A stretch of DNA of 64,000 nt from Alligator mississippiensis (lineage: Eukaryota; Chordata; Crocodylia; Alligatoridae). Below, in pieces: positions 1 to 12,541 of the stretch. The translations under genes were made by a program, and so were the position numbers. How positions within the stretch are numbered: position 1 is the first letter of the stretch; every line of letters starts with the position of its first letter. The DNA lies in contig NC_081827.1 of assembly GCF_030867095.1 (NCBI RefSeq), positions 49,888,501 to 49,952,500 on the forward strand, given 5' to 3'. The notes below the pieces were generated by a model, which searched no databases, was not told the DNA's origin, and was given only the letters and a program-made list of their open reading frames with translations.

Positions 1-28
1 TTTTGTCCATAATTTATACACTGTCTAG

Positions 29-320
29 CAGTTATTTTCCACTAGGGTGCTGTGGCATTATGGGGTGTTACAAGTTTCTTTTAAGGGTGCCACAGGATGC
101 TTTGCAGTATTATCATTGTTAGGTGTGCAAACATTTACTCATGATTAACAAGATGGCTGCAGAGATTTCAAAAAGGAATCCATACTGTCAGAAACATTGT
201 GACCTGTTGGAGTCTTTCTGGGTTCTTTGCAACAGAAGAATTGCTCTATTATTTTTCCATACATAGAGAACTAGCATTCTCTAAGGAGTGCCTTGAGTCT
301 GAAAAGGCTGAGAACAGTAC
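29..320 (+). mobile_element. Degraded hAT-like non-autonomous element
   Basis: Collinear with 24332-24631: 'agggtgctgtggca', 'aggtgtgcaaacat', 'cagagatttcaaa', 'gacctgttg', 'ttctttgcaacag', 'gcattctctaaggagtgcc' and 'aaaggctgagaacagt' appear in the same order. Its ends are degraded versions of the hAT terminus CAGTGGTTCTCAAC, and no target duplication is visible. Confidence 0.6.
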
Positions 321-329
321 ACATAAATA

Positions 330-2870
330 ATAATAGTAGTAGTAAACAGCAGTCCTATCCTGAAGACTGTGAAATCTAGTGAAAAGTATGGTGGTGAGCG
401 TACAGCATGGCAGCTGGAATTGGAGATGCACCAAACTCATTTCCTATGAAGGGCTATCAGGAATCCATTTGATGTGAAGAGCTTTTGATCTGCTGAGCTG
501 GGCAGTATTTAAACTGGTGGTCTGCAGAGAAAAGCCTGTTTTAGCTCATCAGCAATGCTCCAAGTCCTCATCAAACATTAGTATTACACCTTGAAGTATG
601 ACACTTTCAGATCTTTTGAGAGTGTGCTTTTAAAAATGGTGTGTCATTTCCTGGACACTTCCTTATTCACAGTAAATGAAAGGGAGAGTTCCCATTACCC
701 AAATTCGACTAATAAAATGCGACAGCAAATAAAAATTCAAATTGACTTCTAAATGAGATATTTTGTTCTATAACTAGAACTGCAGTGCTTTCATCCTAAT
801 GATGAGTTGGAGTCCTTACACCAGTTCTTATACAGATGTGTTTCGTTTTCATGTCCATGTAAGTTATCAATAAGATATCAACCCCCAACCTTCGTATCTT
901 CAACCTTCGTATAGGAGGGAGTGTGCATTCTATTGCCTATTGTGTAGATATACCTCTGTAGGATGACATAAAACTAGGGGCAGATCCAGAGGGATACAGT
1001 AGTGCAATAAAATGTCATGGCTCACCTACATTTTAAAACCAACTGCCTGGCAATGGCAGCAGAATTCCTATTCAACAATGGGAGAGTCAGTTGACTTAAT
1101 TGATTATTATAATCTACTTGATTCCTTCTAAACTCTTCATTCCAGAGATGTTAACAACCCCCTCTCTCCTTTTTTATTGGCCTTGATGTTCTACTAATCA
1201 AGCTACCCTTTCTTCTACAGTTCTGCTGTCTGTTACCTGCTTCTAGTAATGTAGCTCCTATTTCACAGTGCTATGGGCTGTTTTTAACTCAGGCTGAAAA
1301 AGTGTGGAAATGTCAACTCAGGTGAACATTAATTCAGGTGTGGAAATAACTTCCTGTGAAGTATTAGATACATTGTCAAGATGCTCTAGAAGGATAGATT
1401 TTATTTCATGAATCTGAAAAAGAGATGTGCATTTAATTCTAATGATTATTTTTTAAATCAACATATTTTGATTACTTTTTGTCTAGTTTGTTTTGTTTTT
1501 ATACATGATGTATGATATAGCAAACTAATGCACATTCCTATAAACTTAAACTTGCTTTTGCTTCAATCTTAAACTGAACACTATAGTCCTAGGTTATTAG
1601 TAAAGCTTCCAGTTTCTTTTTAACTAGACAAACATGTGTTGTGTTGCATGTAATAATGCACCATACTATCTGCACCCCTTTTTTCAAAATACTATGCACA
1701 TGCACAACACACACATTTTTTAGTTACATGAAAATCTTGGAAACTTGTTGAATCTTGGGCATCAGAATTCTTTTTGTCAGTGCCTTGTTCTGGAAGAATA
1801 ATGTGAATGTACTAAAAATTCTGTTGGAGTCATTTGCAAAGGTTTGATGCAAAATTTCTGAATATAAAAGAGTGATCATCTGGTGGCCTATCTGGCATGT
1901 GGCCTGTGAGGGGTTAAGTTGCTGCCCCTGCATTCTCACCCAGCTGCTGCTGCTGCTTCCCCTGTTGCGCCAAGTACAACAATAGGCAAGGCTCTGGGCT
2001 TTCCCTCCTTCTGACTTCCACTTCCTATTTCTGCTGCAGGGGCCAGGGTGGAGAAGTATGGCCTGCAGTACAAGGAGACCTCTTGACCTGGAATGCCTAT
2101 ATAGCATGGTGCAGTGCAGCAGTGGAGCCTGTAGCCAGGGAACAGGGGATGAAGTTAGGGTATCTCATGTAGTGGAGGAGAGAGTGTCTGTATGTGCCCT
2201 GCTGGAGGGGAGGGGGGCATGTAGCCAGATTAAGCCAGTGTAGAACTGGATCCATGGACTGATGCCCCCCATCCCTGCCCTGCACAGACTTCACACAGGA
2301 TCTACCCTGTGGACTGACCCTGTACCAGTCATCCAGCCCATGGGGCCAGAAGGTTAGGTGCCATTAGGTTGAGTTTAATTTTTCGTGCCCGTTTTGAAAT
2401 TCAGTGCCACAAAGTTGCTGAGGCTTGGCTTGTTTATACTGTAGACCTGGTTTTAATCTTTAGTTCATTTTGAAGTGATCTTATACAGATTCTCAGTTAC
2501 ACAAATTCTTCAGTTGTGGAACTGGTGAACTTACCTCACAACATATGAAAACTTGGCTCAGCATAATGGTAGTAAAGTGTAGAAAAATATTAATGACAAT
2601 CAGGCGAAGAGCTGGGCCAGGAGTTCATAGTCTCTGGGTTCAAATCTTGTTGGAACCACTAGCTGGCTGATACCTCCTGGGAAAAGGGAAGAAATTGTGC
2701 CTCTCTGATTCATGATTCTATCTATGCTTTTATTGAGCCATATTATACAGGCCTTCAGTTTGAAAGGGTCAAGTATTTGGGCTTCATTTTTGCAGCAGAA
2801 GATATCATTACTCTCTCAAGCATATACTACTTAAGAGATTGTGTGTATTTTATGTGTAGCTGTTCACATA
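330..2870. other. No gene seen; unassigned intron/intergenic DNA
   Basis: Mostly AT-rich unique-looking sequence. About 1890-2350 is more GC-rich and may be an old DNA-element core, but I see no inverted ends. At 2636 'gggttcaaatc' resembles a tRNA B-box-like motif, also found in the fold-back at 48459. Confidence 0.5.
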
Positions 2871-4404
2871 GGCCAAGTACACAAAGTCAAAAAGCCCAAG
2901 GCAGAAACAATTCAATCTTCTCAAGTTCTCTAAGCTGCATAGATTGAACTGACATTCCCTTTGCAGTTGGGAAAGGCAGCCAGATGCCTGCACTGGTCCA
3001 AGCTAGAAAGTGGGAGCTGCTAGAGTACACCTCCCAGCCTGCCAGGCATTGCCGAGCCCAGCCAGCCAAACTGAACCCAGCCTAATTGGTTACCTAGCAC
3101 CCCGCCCCCCCCTCCAAGACCCTGCTGTGTCTCAATGGGGGGTGGGAGGACCCCCATCCAGGTACAAGCCCCTATAGACCAGGGTCTGTCCATGAGGGGG
3201 AGCCCTGCCTCAGGGGGGGGGGGTTCCCCCAGAACTCCTGGGATCCCCCAAGCCCTAGTCTCCCCTGCTGTGGGAATTTGGGGGATTTCCTCCTCCCCCA
3301 CTTGCCCACACAGTTTGGCTAATGCTCAGCCCACCTCTGCAGGTAGGAGGGGGGAAGCAGTCCCCCATCCCTGCAGTTGGAGGGCTGCCCACATGGGGGG
3401 TGCACCTCAAGGTGTTTCCCCTGGCCAACCCAGAGTCCCCTAAGCCCTGATCTACCCTGCCATATGGGAAAAGAAAGGATTCCTCCCCCTTCCCTGTGTG
3501 GTTGTGGCATGGTTGAGCCTTGCCCCTGTAGATGGGAAGGGGGAAGCAGTTCTCCATCCCCACAGCCAGAGGGCTGCCCATGGGGGGCTTGGGGGGCACT
3601 AGCTCAGGGGATCTCCTCCTCCCCAGCTCAAGGTCCTCCAGGTTGCAGTCTGCCCTGCTGCCTGGGAGCAGAGGGGATTCTCTGAACTGTTTCACCCTTT
3701 TCACATGTAGGAGTGGGCTGAGTATTAGCTGAACCGTGTGGGAGAGTCGGGGAGTCCCCTCTGCTCTGATGTGGCAGGGCAAATCGGGGCTCAGGGGATC
3801 CTGGGCCAGGGCAGAGGAAACCCCCGGGGGGGGGAGGGGGCTCTCCATTGTGTGCAGTCCTGTGCCTGCCAGGTCAGTGCTAGCCTGGGGGACTGCTTCC
3901 TACCTCCCACATAGGGGGGTAGGCTGAGCACAAGGATAGGGATGGGAGGGAATTGCCCTTTGCTCACACCTGGGCAGACTGGGGCTGGGGGCTCTGTTCC
4001 CCCTTTCCCCTCCTACCCCTCCGAGATGACAGGGACAAGCAGGATGCAGGCTAGGAAGCAGAGGCTTTGCTGCCTCAGTGGGGCTGGCTTGGCTTGGCTG
4101 GAACAGACAGTGTGGCTGAAGCTAGCCTGCCTGCCCTACGAGGTAGGGTTGGGGAGGCGCAAGGCATGCTGGGATGCAGGGGAATTGGACCTAGCTTAAG
4201 TCAGGAAGTGATCTGGCACAGAAGTTCAATAGACTGGTTTAACTTAAATTAGTTAAGTCTAATACTGCATCCATCCAGGTCTATTTTAAACTGGGTTTGG
4301 CCATTTTGCAACTGGTCTACATGCACTGAAATTCTGTTCTGTTACAGGTTTAAACTGGTTTCCAATCATTTATACTGGCTTATGTGTAATTTCTGTTCAT
4401 AGCC
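2871..4404. mobile_element. Second copy of the GGCTAGGGACAGA TIR element
   Basis: Starts GGCCAAGTACACAAAGTC and ends TTTCTGTTCATAGCC. The outer 150-200 bases on each side match the copy at 38223-46051, and ATA flanks both sides. This copy is more decayed at its ends. Its centre (about 3000-4190) is strongly GC-rich, which explains the many long open frames on both strands; none resembles a protein. Confidence 0.75.
3249..3740. repeat. Imperfect ~190-bp tandem repeat inside the TIR element
   Basis: The phrase 'ccaagccctagtctcccctgc' at 3249 recurs in altered form at about 3438 and 3628. 'aggggggaagcagt...cagagggctgccca' at about 3347 recurs at 3536, about 189 bases later. At least two and a half units are visible. 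Confidence 0.65.
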
Positions 4405-4791
4405 ATAGTGTTGCATGTGCTGCCTGACTTTTTAATGTTTCAGAGATGGATAACAAATAAAATAAACATTCCTAATATAAACTGGTGATGTTTTTGAGAT
4501 TCTTGAGAAAGATTCAACTATATTTTGTGTTTGACAAAAGATTGTTCTTCAGGCCTGTTCAAAGTGCTAAAACCAGCCCTAGTTTGAATGGCGACTTGCT
4601 CTGAAGTACAACACATCTGTAACCTTTGTTAATAAGGACAAGATTTTAATTTTCTGTATCGTGTGGGTGCACAGGTGGAAGGAGAAGATGTAAGACAGGG
4701 ATTTATTATCCCTAAGTGCCTAGGGTATTAAAGAGTCCTGTGTTCTGTATCTGGAGAATCCCAAGCTTTTGAAAAAATAAAGGGCTGGCTT

Positions 4792-4858
4792 CTCAGCTGG
4801 CATAAGCCACCTAGCTCATTTGACTTCAATACAGCCACGCTGATTTACGTCATCTGAG
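4792..4858. repeat. Small fold-back repeat
   Basis: CTCAGCTGGCATAAGCCACCTAGCT pairs imperfectly with the sequence ending GTCATCTGAG, around a 'gacttcaat' centre. This layout is common in reptile and bird genomes. The rest of 4405-5640 shows nothing recognisable. Confidence 0.55.
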
Positions 4859-5849
4859 GTGTAAGTCTCATTTTAAAATTTTTCTGAGTTTTGCAAGGAA
4901 GGCCACACTTTGCATTTGTCTTTTTAAAACAAAAAAAAATGTAAATCATGTCCCCATCAATGCTCATCAAACATACTGTTGAGTTTGATAGTCCTATCAT
5001 ATTTAAGCTACATATATTGTTGCTTTAATGCATTTCCCTCACTACTTTGATAAAAGCCTTAAGATGCTGCCACTAGTCCTTTGATGTTTCCTTCTGATGT
5101 TACAGAATCTCTCTTCTTTTTTTTCTCTCTCTGCCAAAAATTCTGTTTTGCATAAACATGAGCAGGGAAGACATTTCTAGTTATGGGTAGAAACATAGCA
5201 TTTTATCAATAAAAGGACAAAACCCAGGTAATATAGACTTTTATGTGTTTTTGTTAAGCTCTCATAGATCAAGAAAATGTCCCATGTGGCTGTTTACACT
5301 GTGTATATGGCAAGAATGTATCATTAATACCAAATTAAACATTAACATTGTCAATGTATTTTCTTACAGTGCTGCATCTACCCCCCAGTAATATGTACGA
5401 AAATTATGCCTAGGTGTCTGAAAAAACAGACCTTTATTGCTTATGAGTTAAGAGTTTGCTTCTTGATCTGGTCTTCCATAAACCTATATCTTCTCAAACT
5501 ATAATTAAGGATTGATTTATTGTTAAAATTGTGGGTTAACTCAATAGTGGCATGGCATATATTAGCCCCCAAACAGTATTTTTATCTTGAGGGGGGAAAA
5601 AAACTTATTAGACTGTTTTTAATGTTTGTAAGTAAAAATATCAGGAAATAACTATTTTATTATTATTGATTACTGTTGGAGTGTCTGCAGATGAAAATCA
5701 AGCTCCCATTGTTCTAAACACTGCAAAACCATGGTTTGCTGCTCCAATGAATTTGCAATCTAAATACCTTTTTAAAAAGGTGGAAAAAAGGGAATTTTAT
5801 TATTATTATTTCCATTTAACAGATGGGAACCTGAGGCACAGATGACTTC

Positions 5850-6165
5850 TATAGATGTGCAGCAAGACTGCTCTGATGTGCTGTAAATCCAGCACGTTGA
5901 AGCAGTCGATTTAATTGGGTTTGCTGGAGCACAGAAATTAACACACTCCAGCAGCTTCCAGTATCACGTGCATCAGTGTCCCCACACTGAAAAATGGTGG
6001 TGGCATGCTTTAAACTAAAACTTGTTTGATAAGCTTTAGTTCAAAGTGCCCTGCTGTCATTTTTCAGTGTGGGGACACTGATACACATGACACTTGGGCA
6101 CTTTTAATTACAGCAGCTTGCTAATTAAAGCCCCCTCCCCCCTCACCTCCCAGAGCACATCTATA
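5850..6165. mobile_element. Palindromic TIR element, copy 1
   Basis: Ends TATAGATGTGC and GCACATCTATA. A second nested inverted pair, CAGTGTCCCCACACTGAAAAATG and its complement, flanks a central AAGCTTTAGTT palindrome. About 316 bases, no coding capacity. The same family is at 19435-19685. Confidence 0.75.
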
Positions 6166-6183
6166 AATGCCCAGAAAGAGTTA

Positions 6184-6806
6184 GGGTGAAGTTACATGTT
6201 ATACTTAGACCATGCTAAGGGCACTTAAAATACAAGCTTCTGCACATTAAAGCTTATTATGCCAAGTGCCCTCTGAACACCTCAGTTACACTACTTTGGG
6301 TGTGGGTTAATTCTGGGCCATACTACCTAGCACAGGGGCCGGCAATTATTTTGGGCAGACGGCTGCTTACTGAGTTTTGGCAAGTCATCAAGGGCCTCAT
6401 GACAGGCAGCCCAGGGCAGATAAAAATTTTAGAAAATTAATATTTAGGGGCCCCATGGGCCAGATAGAATGGCCTGGCAGGCTGCATCTGTCCCCCAGGC
6501 TGCATTTTGCCCACACCTGACCTAGTTCATGTTAAGAGAGAAAATGAGCAGTTTGCAGTCCTCCAGCATCCCAAGATGCAATGCTCCCAGCCTCAGTCCA
6601 TCCCTTTCCCAGAGCAGAGATAGAACCTGGTTGTCCTGGATCCTAGCCACACCCCTGCTTGCCACTTCTCTAGTAGTAAGTCAGAGCTATGCAAGCAAGA
6701 CACGGTATTAACTCTTAACATACAACTGCTCGTAGAACATTCTAACTTCATCGTGGTTTAGCATGTCATAGATTTAGTATGGCCTAAGTGTAACATAACT
6801 TCACCT
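6184..6806. mobile_element. TIR element carrying a hAT insertion
   Basis: The left end, about 36 bases from 'gggtgaagttacatgtta' through 'gaccatgctaa', is the inverted complement of the right end 'ttagtatggcctaagtgtaac...cttcacc', with few mismatches. The interior is interrupted at 6333-6519 by a hAT element. No transposase. The GC-moderate stretch 6529-6711 has an open frame but nothing protein-like. Confidence 0.75.
6333..6519 (+). mobile_element. Short hAT element (CAGGGGYSGGCAA ends)
   Basis: 187 bases with ends CAGGGGCCGGCAA and TTGCCCACACCTG. The flanks ACCTAGCA and ACCTAGTT match at 6 of 8 bases, as expected for a hAT 8-bp duplication. It matches the outer parts of 31367-32738 but lacks that copy's 1.2-kb GC-rich core. 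Confidence 0.82.
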
Positions 6807-6885
6807 TGAGCGACTTACCCAAAGTTGCACAAGAAATATGTGACGGTCAGGGATTGAAGACACACACACCTCCTGAATCCCAGTC

Positions 6886-9594
6886 ATGTTGAATTAAGCA
6901 GGACTTTACCAGTAAGTGTTGTAAAAAGGATTTTTTCTTAGGAATGGCATGACTTATATTACTGTAAGTAATTCTTACACTATTTCTGAAGACAATACAG
7001 AGCTGCAGCCTAGTTTAGTGACCAAAGAATGCAGATTTAAATCAAGAACGTGTGTTTTATAATTCATGCATTTGTGTATAATTGGGTTAGTCAAATTTAT
7101 TATTAATTTATTTGAGAATAAGATTAAAACAAAATGCTATTATACAATATCATTTTAGGCTGAGATTTTGAAGTGCATCTAAAAGATTTGTTGTTCAACT
7201 CCCATATTGGTTATTGAGTAAACCATAAATGGTCATCTTCATATGCAGGTCTCTGCTTCGACCATTTGAATGCAGATCATGTTACCCTGGCTTCCTCTCC
7301 TGCTCATCCTCCAAGCAATTGAAAGTCCTGGACCCTAGATTCTAAAGACTTTTCCTCACTGTGTGAAGATTTTGACTTTCACTAGCCAGTGAAATTAGTG
7401 GGATGTTTTCAGTGGTAGACCTCTTACCCAAAGCGTAAGGGAGCAGCCACATTCTACGACCCTTACTGCCTTCATACACAGGGCTAAGGGGGTGTAGGAA
7501 AGAGTGCATTAGGTTAGTCTTATCTGGGTAACAGACCTAAAACATAAGTTAGTGATAGTAATAGCCACTCTTGATCTTTCTTATAACATGGGTCTCATGC
7601 CAACATCTAAATCCTAATATCAATGCACTGCTGTGTTCTACTCGAACAAGAAGAGGTACATCTCTGCACATTATGGATCTACTCTGTAGCTGCAGTATCC
7701 GTAGGGATTCTTTTGTCCTTCACCAACCAAAGTATGGTCAGTGTGCTTAGACCTGACAGCTCCTCTCTAAGCCCACCTCCAGGACTCTCTGGCATCCTGA
7801 CATTCACTGGGCCCACTACAGAGCAGTTCTATACTACACAAGGGGTTTGGTTGGTGTTTTAGTATGCCACTTCTATACCTCTTGCATAATAAAACTGCAG
7901 GCAGGGTCCTCTGCTCACACTAGAGGGCACAGAAGAAGTTGCCTCTGAGATGACAGTCAAAGAGAGCTTCAAGTTCTTCATTTGTCTTTCCATTGAATAC
8001 CTGAAACTGATCACCAGAAGATTACTAACCACAGCAAAAAGGCTGTTCCTAAGCCATGAGATGGTCAAAATCCTCACTGACTTTAGCATCATTCTTTTAA
8101 TAGCTTTGTAAAACCTTTCTTATGCTAGTCATTTCATTCCAACTAAACCAGCTTAAATACTTGTGCTGGATGCAATATTTTCCACAAATAACACTTTGAG
8201 CTGAACATAGAAATTGCACAAGCAGTGAATTTCAATGTGCAATTAATAAACTCTCTCACTTGTTTGTGTGATTGATTATTTTGTATAAAAACAAATTTGG
8301 ATTTGTCTCGTATTAAAACAACTCCCATACAAGACTGCCAGTTATTATCATTTTTTCCCTTTTGCCAAATCTGGTTATGGATTATTAACATGTCTTTCTA
8401 CTTTTCTTGCTACTGGCACCTGACCTATCCCAGGCAATCCACACTCTTCACTCTCATGATAGAAGTTATCTATATTTCTTCTATCTTGCAGCATTGCCGC
8501 CTACATTGCAATATTTCTTTCTTTACAGCTTACGTAGTTCCCATAAGCTGATTTTTTGCTTATTATTTGGTTTTCATTGTGAAAGCAAACATACATTATC
8601 CCCGTTTCACTTTCCAGTTTCATCCCCTGTATTTTCTTGGTTAAATACCTTTTTTAAATATCCTGGCTAATAGTACAAAGATATCCAAAAAAATACCTTT
8701 ACAAGTAAAGATGGAATTTGATGCTCATGGTTTTTGGTCCTCCAGAAGCTCTTCATTGAGCCTCTTTTCATCTCATCTTTTTAGGCTGGATTAACTAATG
8801 TCCGTGGTTCCGGATTCTAGTTATTTTTCTCCCTATTTTACTTCTGTTGGAATTGTTAAACGTGATTTTGGTCTTCTGTATATTCATCATGAGTCAACAT
8901 TTCCTACTCCTTCATACTGAAATTTCTGATCATTGCTTCAAAGTTTTCCAGCAAATATGGTAATATCATCTGCAAATCAAAGGTGTCTCAGGTACTCACC
9001 ATTGATATTGCTACACATTTCTTCTATTCAGGGTTTATGAAGACCTTCCTCAGGCAGAAGGTGAAGTGTTTTGGCGAGAGAGTTCAATGTGCTCTATTCA
9101 CTCGCCTTGTCAAACATAACTGTCAACTCAACTGCACTAAAATGTTTTTGAAGACAAAAATCTACAGTAATGTGAACTGAACCTTTGGAAATGAAAATGA
9201 AACTTTAGTAGTTAACATGAAAGTCTTGCTTCAGGAATTGAAAATGTGGGTAAAATTTAGCTGGGCTGAAAACTGGAGCATTAATGTGATATACTGAATT
9301 TTTACACTGGAAATTCAGATTTGGGGGTGACAATGAAAATTTTGCAGTTCAAATTAGTAGCATGTCTATGGGAAGGGCAGTCTTGTGCTCTGTTTGGAGG
9401 ATTTGTGCTTATTGTGCAAATACGACTAGGACAGAGGAATCTACAGTAGAAAAATAAGGAGGGAAAAATCAGCAGAACAAAGAATGGTACCTATTAAAAT
9501 CTGGGGCCAGTTCTCCTTACAGTTATGCTTCATACATTCTGGCAAGTACCTACTCTCCCTAGTAATATGAGAGAGAGAGAGATTATATTATATA

Positions 9595-9625
<31 letters not shown>

Positions 9626-12456
9626 TATATAATATGAAAGGAAAACAAATGTAATCAATTATGGAGGAGCAAATTACTTACAAACAGTGAGGTGTACAAT
9701 GAACTGAGTTGAGGATGTTCCTAATGCCTGAGGGACTGCTAATCTTAATGCAGAGGAAGCTGATCCATTCTAGATAAGAATAATAATATATTGTACTAAT
9801 AAGAATACTGAATCCTGTCCGGGTGTTTATCCTTGTTCTCTTTGCAAGGAAGTAGTGGTGACAGAGCAATAAAGTGATTAAAGGAAACCACTAACATGAC
9901 CATACCATTATCCTGTAGGCTCACTGCAGCATTGATTCTTCAGTTAATAACACACTAAAGACACAGATAGGCTTTTTTTCCCCTTAAAAGTGCTGTTTCA
10001 TTTCTTCTTTTTAACTGAAATTCCAGCTAGTATTCAGGAAATACCCTAATGCACCACTTCTCTTTTCTCTTCCGTCAACTAACTGGATTTGCACAAACCA
10101 TACTATACATTATTCATGGTCAGATACTTTATGGTCTCTTCTCCCTAGTAAGCTGCTTGTGTTCTGGTAACTGGAATGTGTGAGTTGGTGCTGCTTTGTA
10201 GAGGTGATAAAACTGATAGAAATCCAGTCACTACTGGTAGGTAACTAAGCTGGCAAGTCAATATTTCTGCACTTTACCATAGTGATAAAAACCAACCTAA
10301 TCAATTCTTGCTCTATATTGCATGTATAACTTAATCACAGTTTATCTGTTATTAAACTGGATGGAAAAGAATACGTATTGCATTTTTTCTGTACTGTGGC
10401 TTACTAATACTGCTGCTAACACATTCAGCAACTGTTTGTAAATTTTACCCTTTTTTACACTGAGTTCTTTGTTTGGTGTGACAAATTGTGACATTCCTTT
10501 ATTATCACAACAGAAATAATGACTAAAAAGTAAAATAGAAGTCAGACCAAAGGCATAAGTATCCACAAACTTATTAACAGTGTGTTTCTTTTTTCATGAT
10601 GATTTAATTTTAAATGTTTGTTTTACCTCATAACAGTTAAGTTATACTAGTCTAGGAAGAGCCTGTGCATGATTTCACAATGTAGTTTCTTTCTTTTCTT
10701 TTTTTTTTTTTAAAGCTGGATCTGTCTGCTTTTTTCTTTAATTATATTTAGAAAAAAGCTCTTTTAACTGGAAATTTATTTTCTATGCAATTCTACATTT
10801 ATAACTTGTACATGGTTTTTTCCCATCAGGACTACTGTGTTTGTAAGACATAGTAAGTTGCCTTATACTGTTCTATATGCCTTAGAATTAATATGCCTAA
10901 TAATAAGTTATGCATAATAATCCTTAATTCCTTATTGGCATAAAATTACTCTTAAAATTAAATGGGAGTTTCATCTGCTTAAAGGCAGTGGGGTTGGTAT
11001 TTTTATTTCCTTTTTAGCTGATTGAAATATTCTTATTTAAGTGGATATAATGACTGAAAGCTGGTGAATTGTAAATTGACAATTAAGAAAACTACCTTTG
11101 AGACTGATCAGGAAATGTCCATATGCTAATAATAGCACCTACTCCTGCAGTTCCTTGTTGTTGTGGAGTTGTGCTTCCTCACACCATTGTCCTCTGTACA
11201 GAGTATATTCATGTAAGTAAAGGTACATCATGCCTAGCTCTGGACATAAATGATTTGACGTAAAATCACAAAACCAAATGATATTTTGAGGTCAGTTTGC
11301 CTTTTAAATCTGTTTTATGATGCTTGTGGAACTTAATAAACTAAAAAAGAGAGTTCTTTTTTCAAACGGTTTATTTGCATTGGAGACAGAACTGAAAGTT
11401 TGATGTGTTGCACATTAGAAAGATTCTAAAAGATATCTTTTTTTTCTTAGTTAATCGAATGGCCACTAAATTGGACATGTAGTCAATTAAGATTTGTCAA
11501 AATATATGTTGTATGTAAAGATAATTTGTTTAGTTTACTATGAAGAGTATCGATTTATACTATTCTAGTGGGATTTCTAGTAAAAGTGGAATATAGCAAA
11601 AATAAGTTTTGTGGTGTCTACAGTTCCAGCACCAAAATGTTTCTTTCTACACTCTGAGCTCCTGGTCACTTAAATGCACTTAAAGACAGGATATTCAGAT
11701 TGGCATAAGTATGAATGCTACCTTTTTCAGATTCTGACCAGAAAAGTACAACTTCAGGACAGATGCACACACAATGAATGAACTCTTATGAAGCAGCAGT
11801 TTATGTAAGTTTAACTTGCAACTTCTGCTCCCACAGTGGGGACTTTTATTAGTGTTGAAGATTTTTATTTGACTGTAGGCATTAACAAGTAATAAGACAA
11901 ACCGATTTTAGAAATGGTCAAATTAAGGGTTACTTAGCTCCTTCACTTGAATTCTACTTTTCATGTATCCACAGTCTAAATATGATGCTCTAGAATTGTA
12001 ATGCCAAGAAAAAATCAACAGAATTTTGTGTCGCACGCAATGAAAAATGTTAATAACACACAAAGAAGAATCTAAGGACCCAATTTTATTTCTGTATTAT
12101 GAAACAATGATACTTAATAGTAAATAAATGTGGTGAATGAGCTAATGAGAAGAATTGAGTGATCAAGAGAATAATTTTATTCCAGTAACATTTAGAACTT
12201 CAGTAAGGTATCAGAAATATGCTGGAGAGAATAGAGACCACATCTTTGTCATTTCATAGCCATAAAACACTGGGAATAGAAACTGTTTAACAACTGTTAC
12301 ATTTGCCTGTTGACTGCTAATAATTATTATACACTATTTTTTTTGTTGCTCCTTCATCCCAGTACCCATGCTTGTCCACTAGTATTTTGATGAAATATCA
12401 CTTATCTATATTAGCTATTTCAGTTTGCTCTTGTACTGTGAAGACACACTTCATGG
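6886..12456. other. No gene seen; unassigned DNA
   Basis: AT-rich sequence with no splice-bounded coding exon that I can recognise on either strand. Short open frames here lack any protein character. It contains one simple-repeat block at 9569-9635. Confidence 0.5.
9569..9635. repeat. (GA)n followed by AT/(AAT)n simple repeat
   Basis: About 15 bases of GA repeat, then TATA-rich sequence and about ten AAT units. Confidence 0.95.
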
Positions 12457-12541
12457 ACCAGATCCTGAGCTGATGTAAACTGTTGTAGCTCTACTCATCT
12501 CATGGGTACACTGCCAATTAACACCAGATCAGGATTTGGCT
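12457..12541. repeat. Small fold-back repeat
   Basis: ACCAGATCCTGAGCTGATGTAAA is the imperfect inverted complement of TTAACACCAGATCAGGATTTGGCT. It is a short palindromic element of the type ending '...gatctggcc' found widely in sauropsids. Confidence 0.65.

Larger units (their letters stand above)
5790..6885 (+). repeat. Ancient L2/MIR-type copy, split in three by TIR elements
   Basis: Three collinear pieces remain: 5790-5849 (fccatttaacagatgggaacctgaggcacag without the leading letter, i.e. the 'ccatttaacagatggg' phrase), 6166-6183 (a short link around 'cccagaaagagtta') and 6807-6885 ('gcgacttacccaaagttgcac' and a following 'ggattgaa'). Read together they follow the well-known L2/MIR 3' order: cattttacagatgagg, gaggcacagagag, gacttgcccaaggtcaca. 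The inserts are at 5850-6165 and 6184-6806. A related uninterrupted piece is at 63380-63536. Confidence 0.6.
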
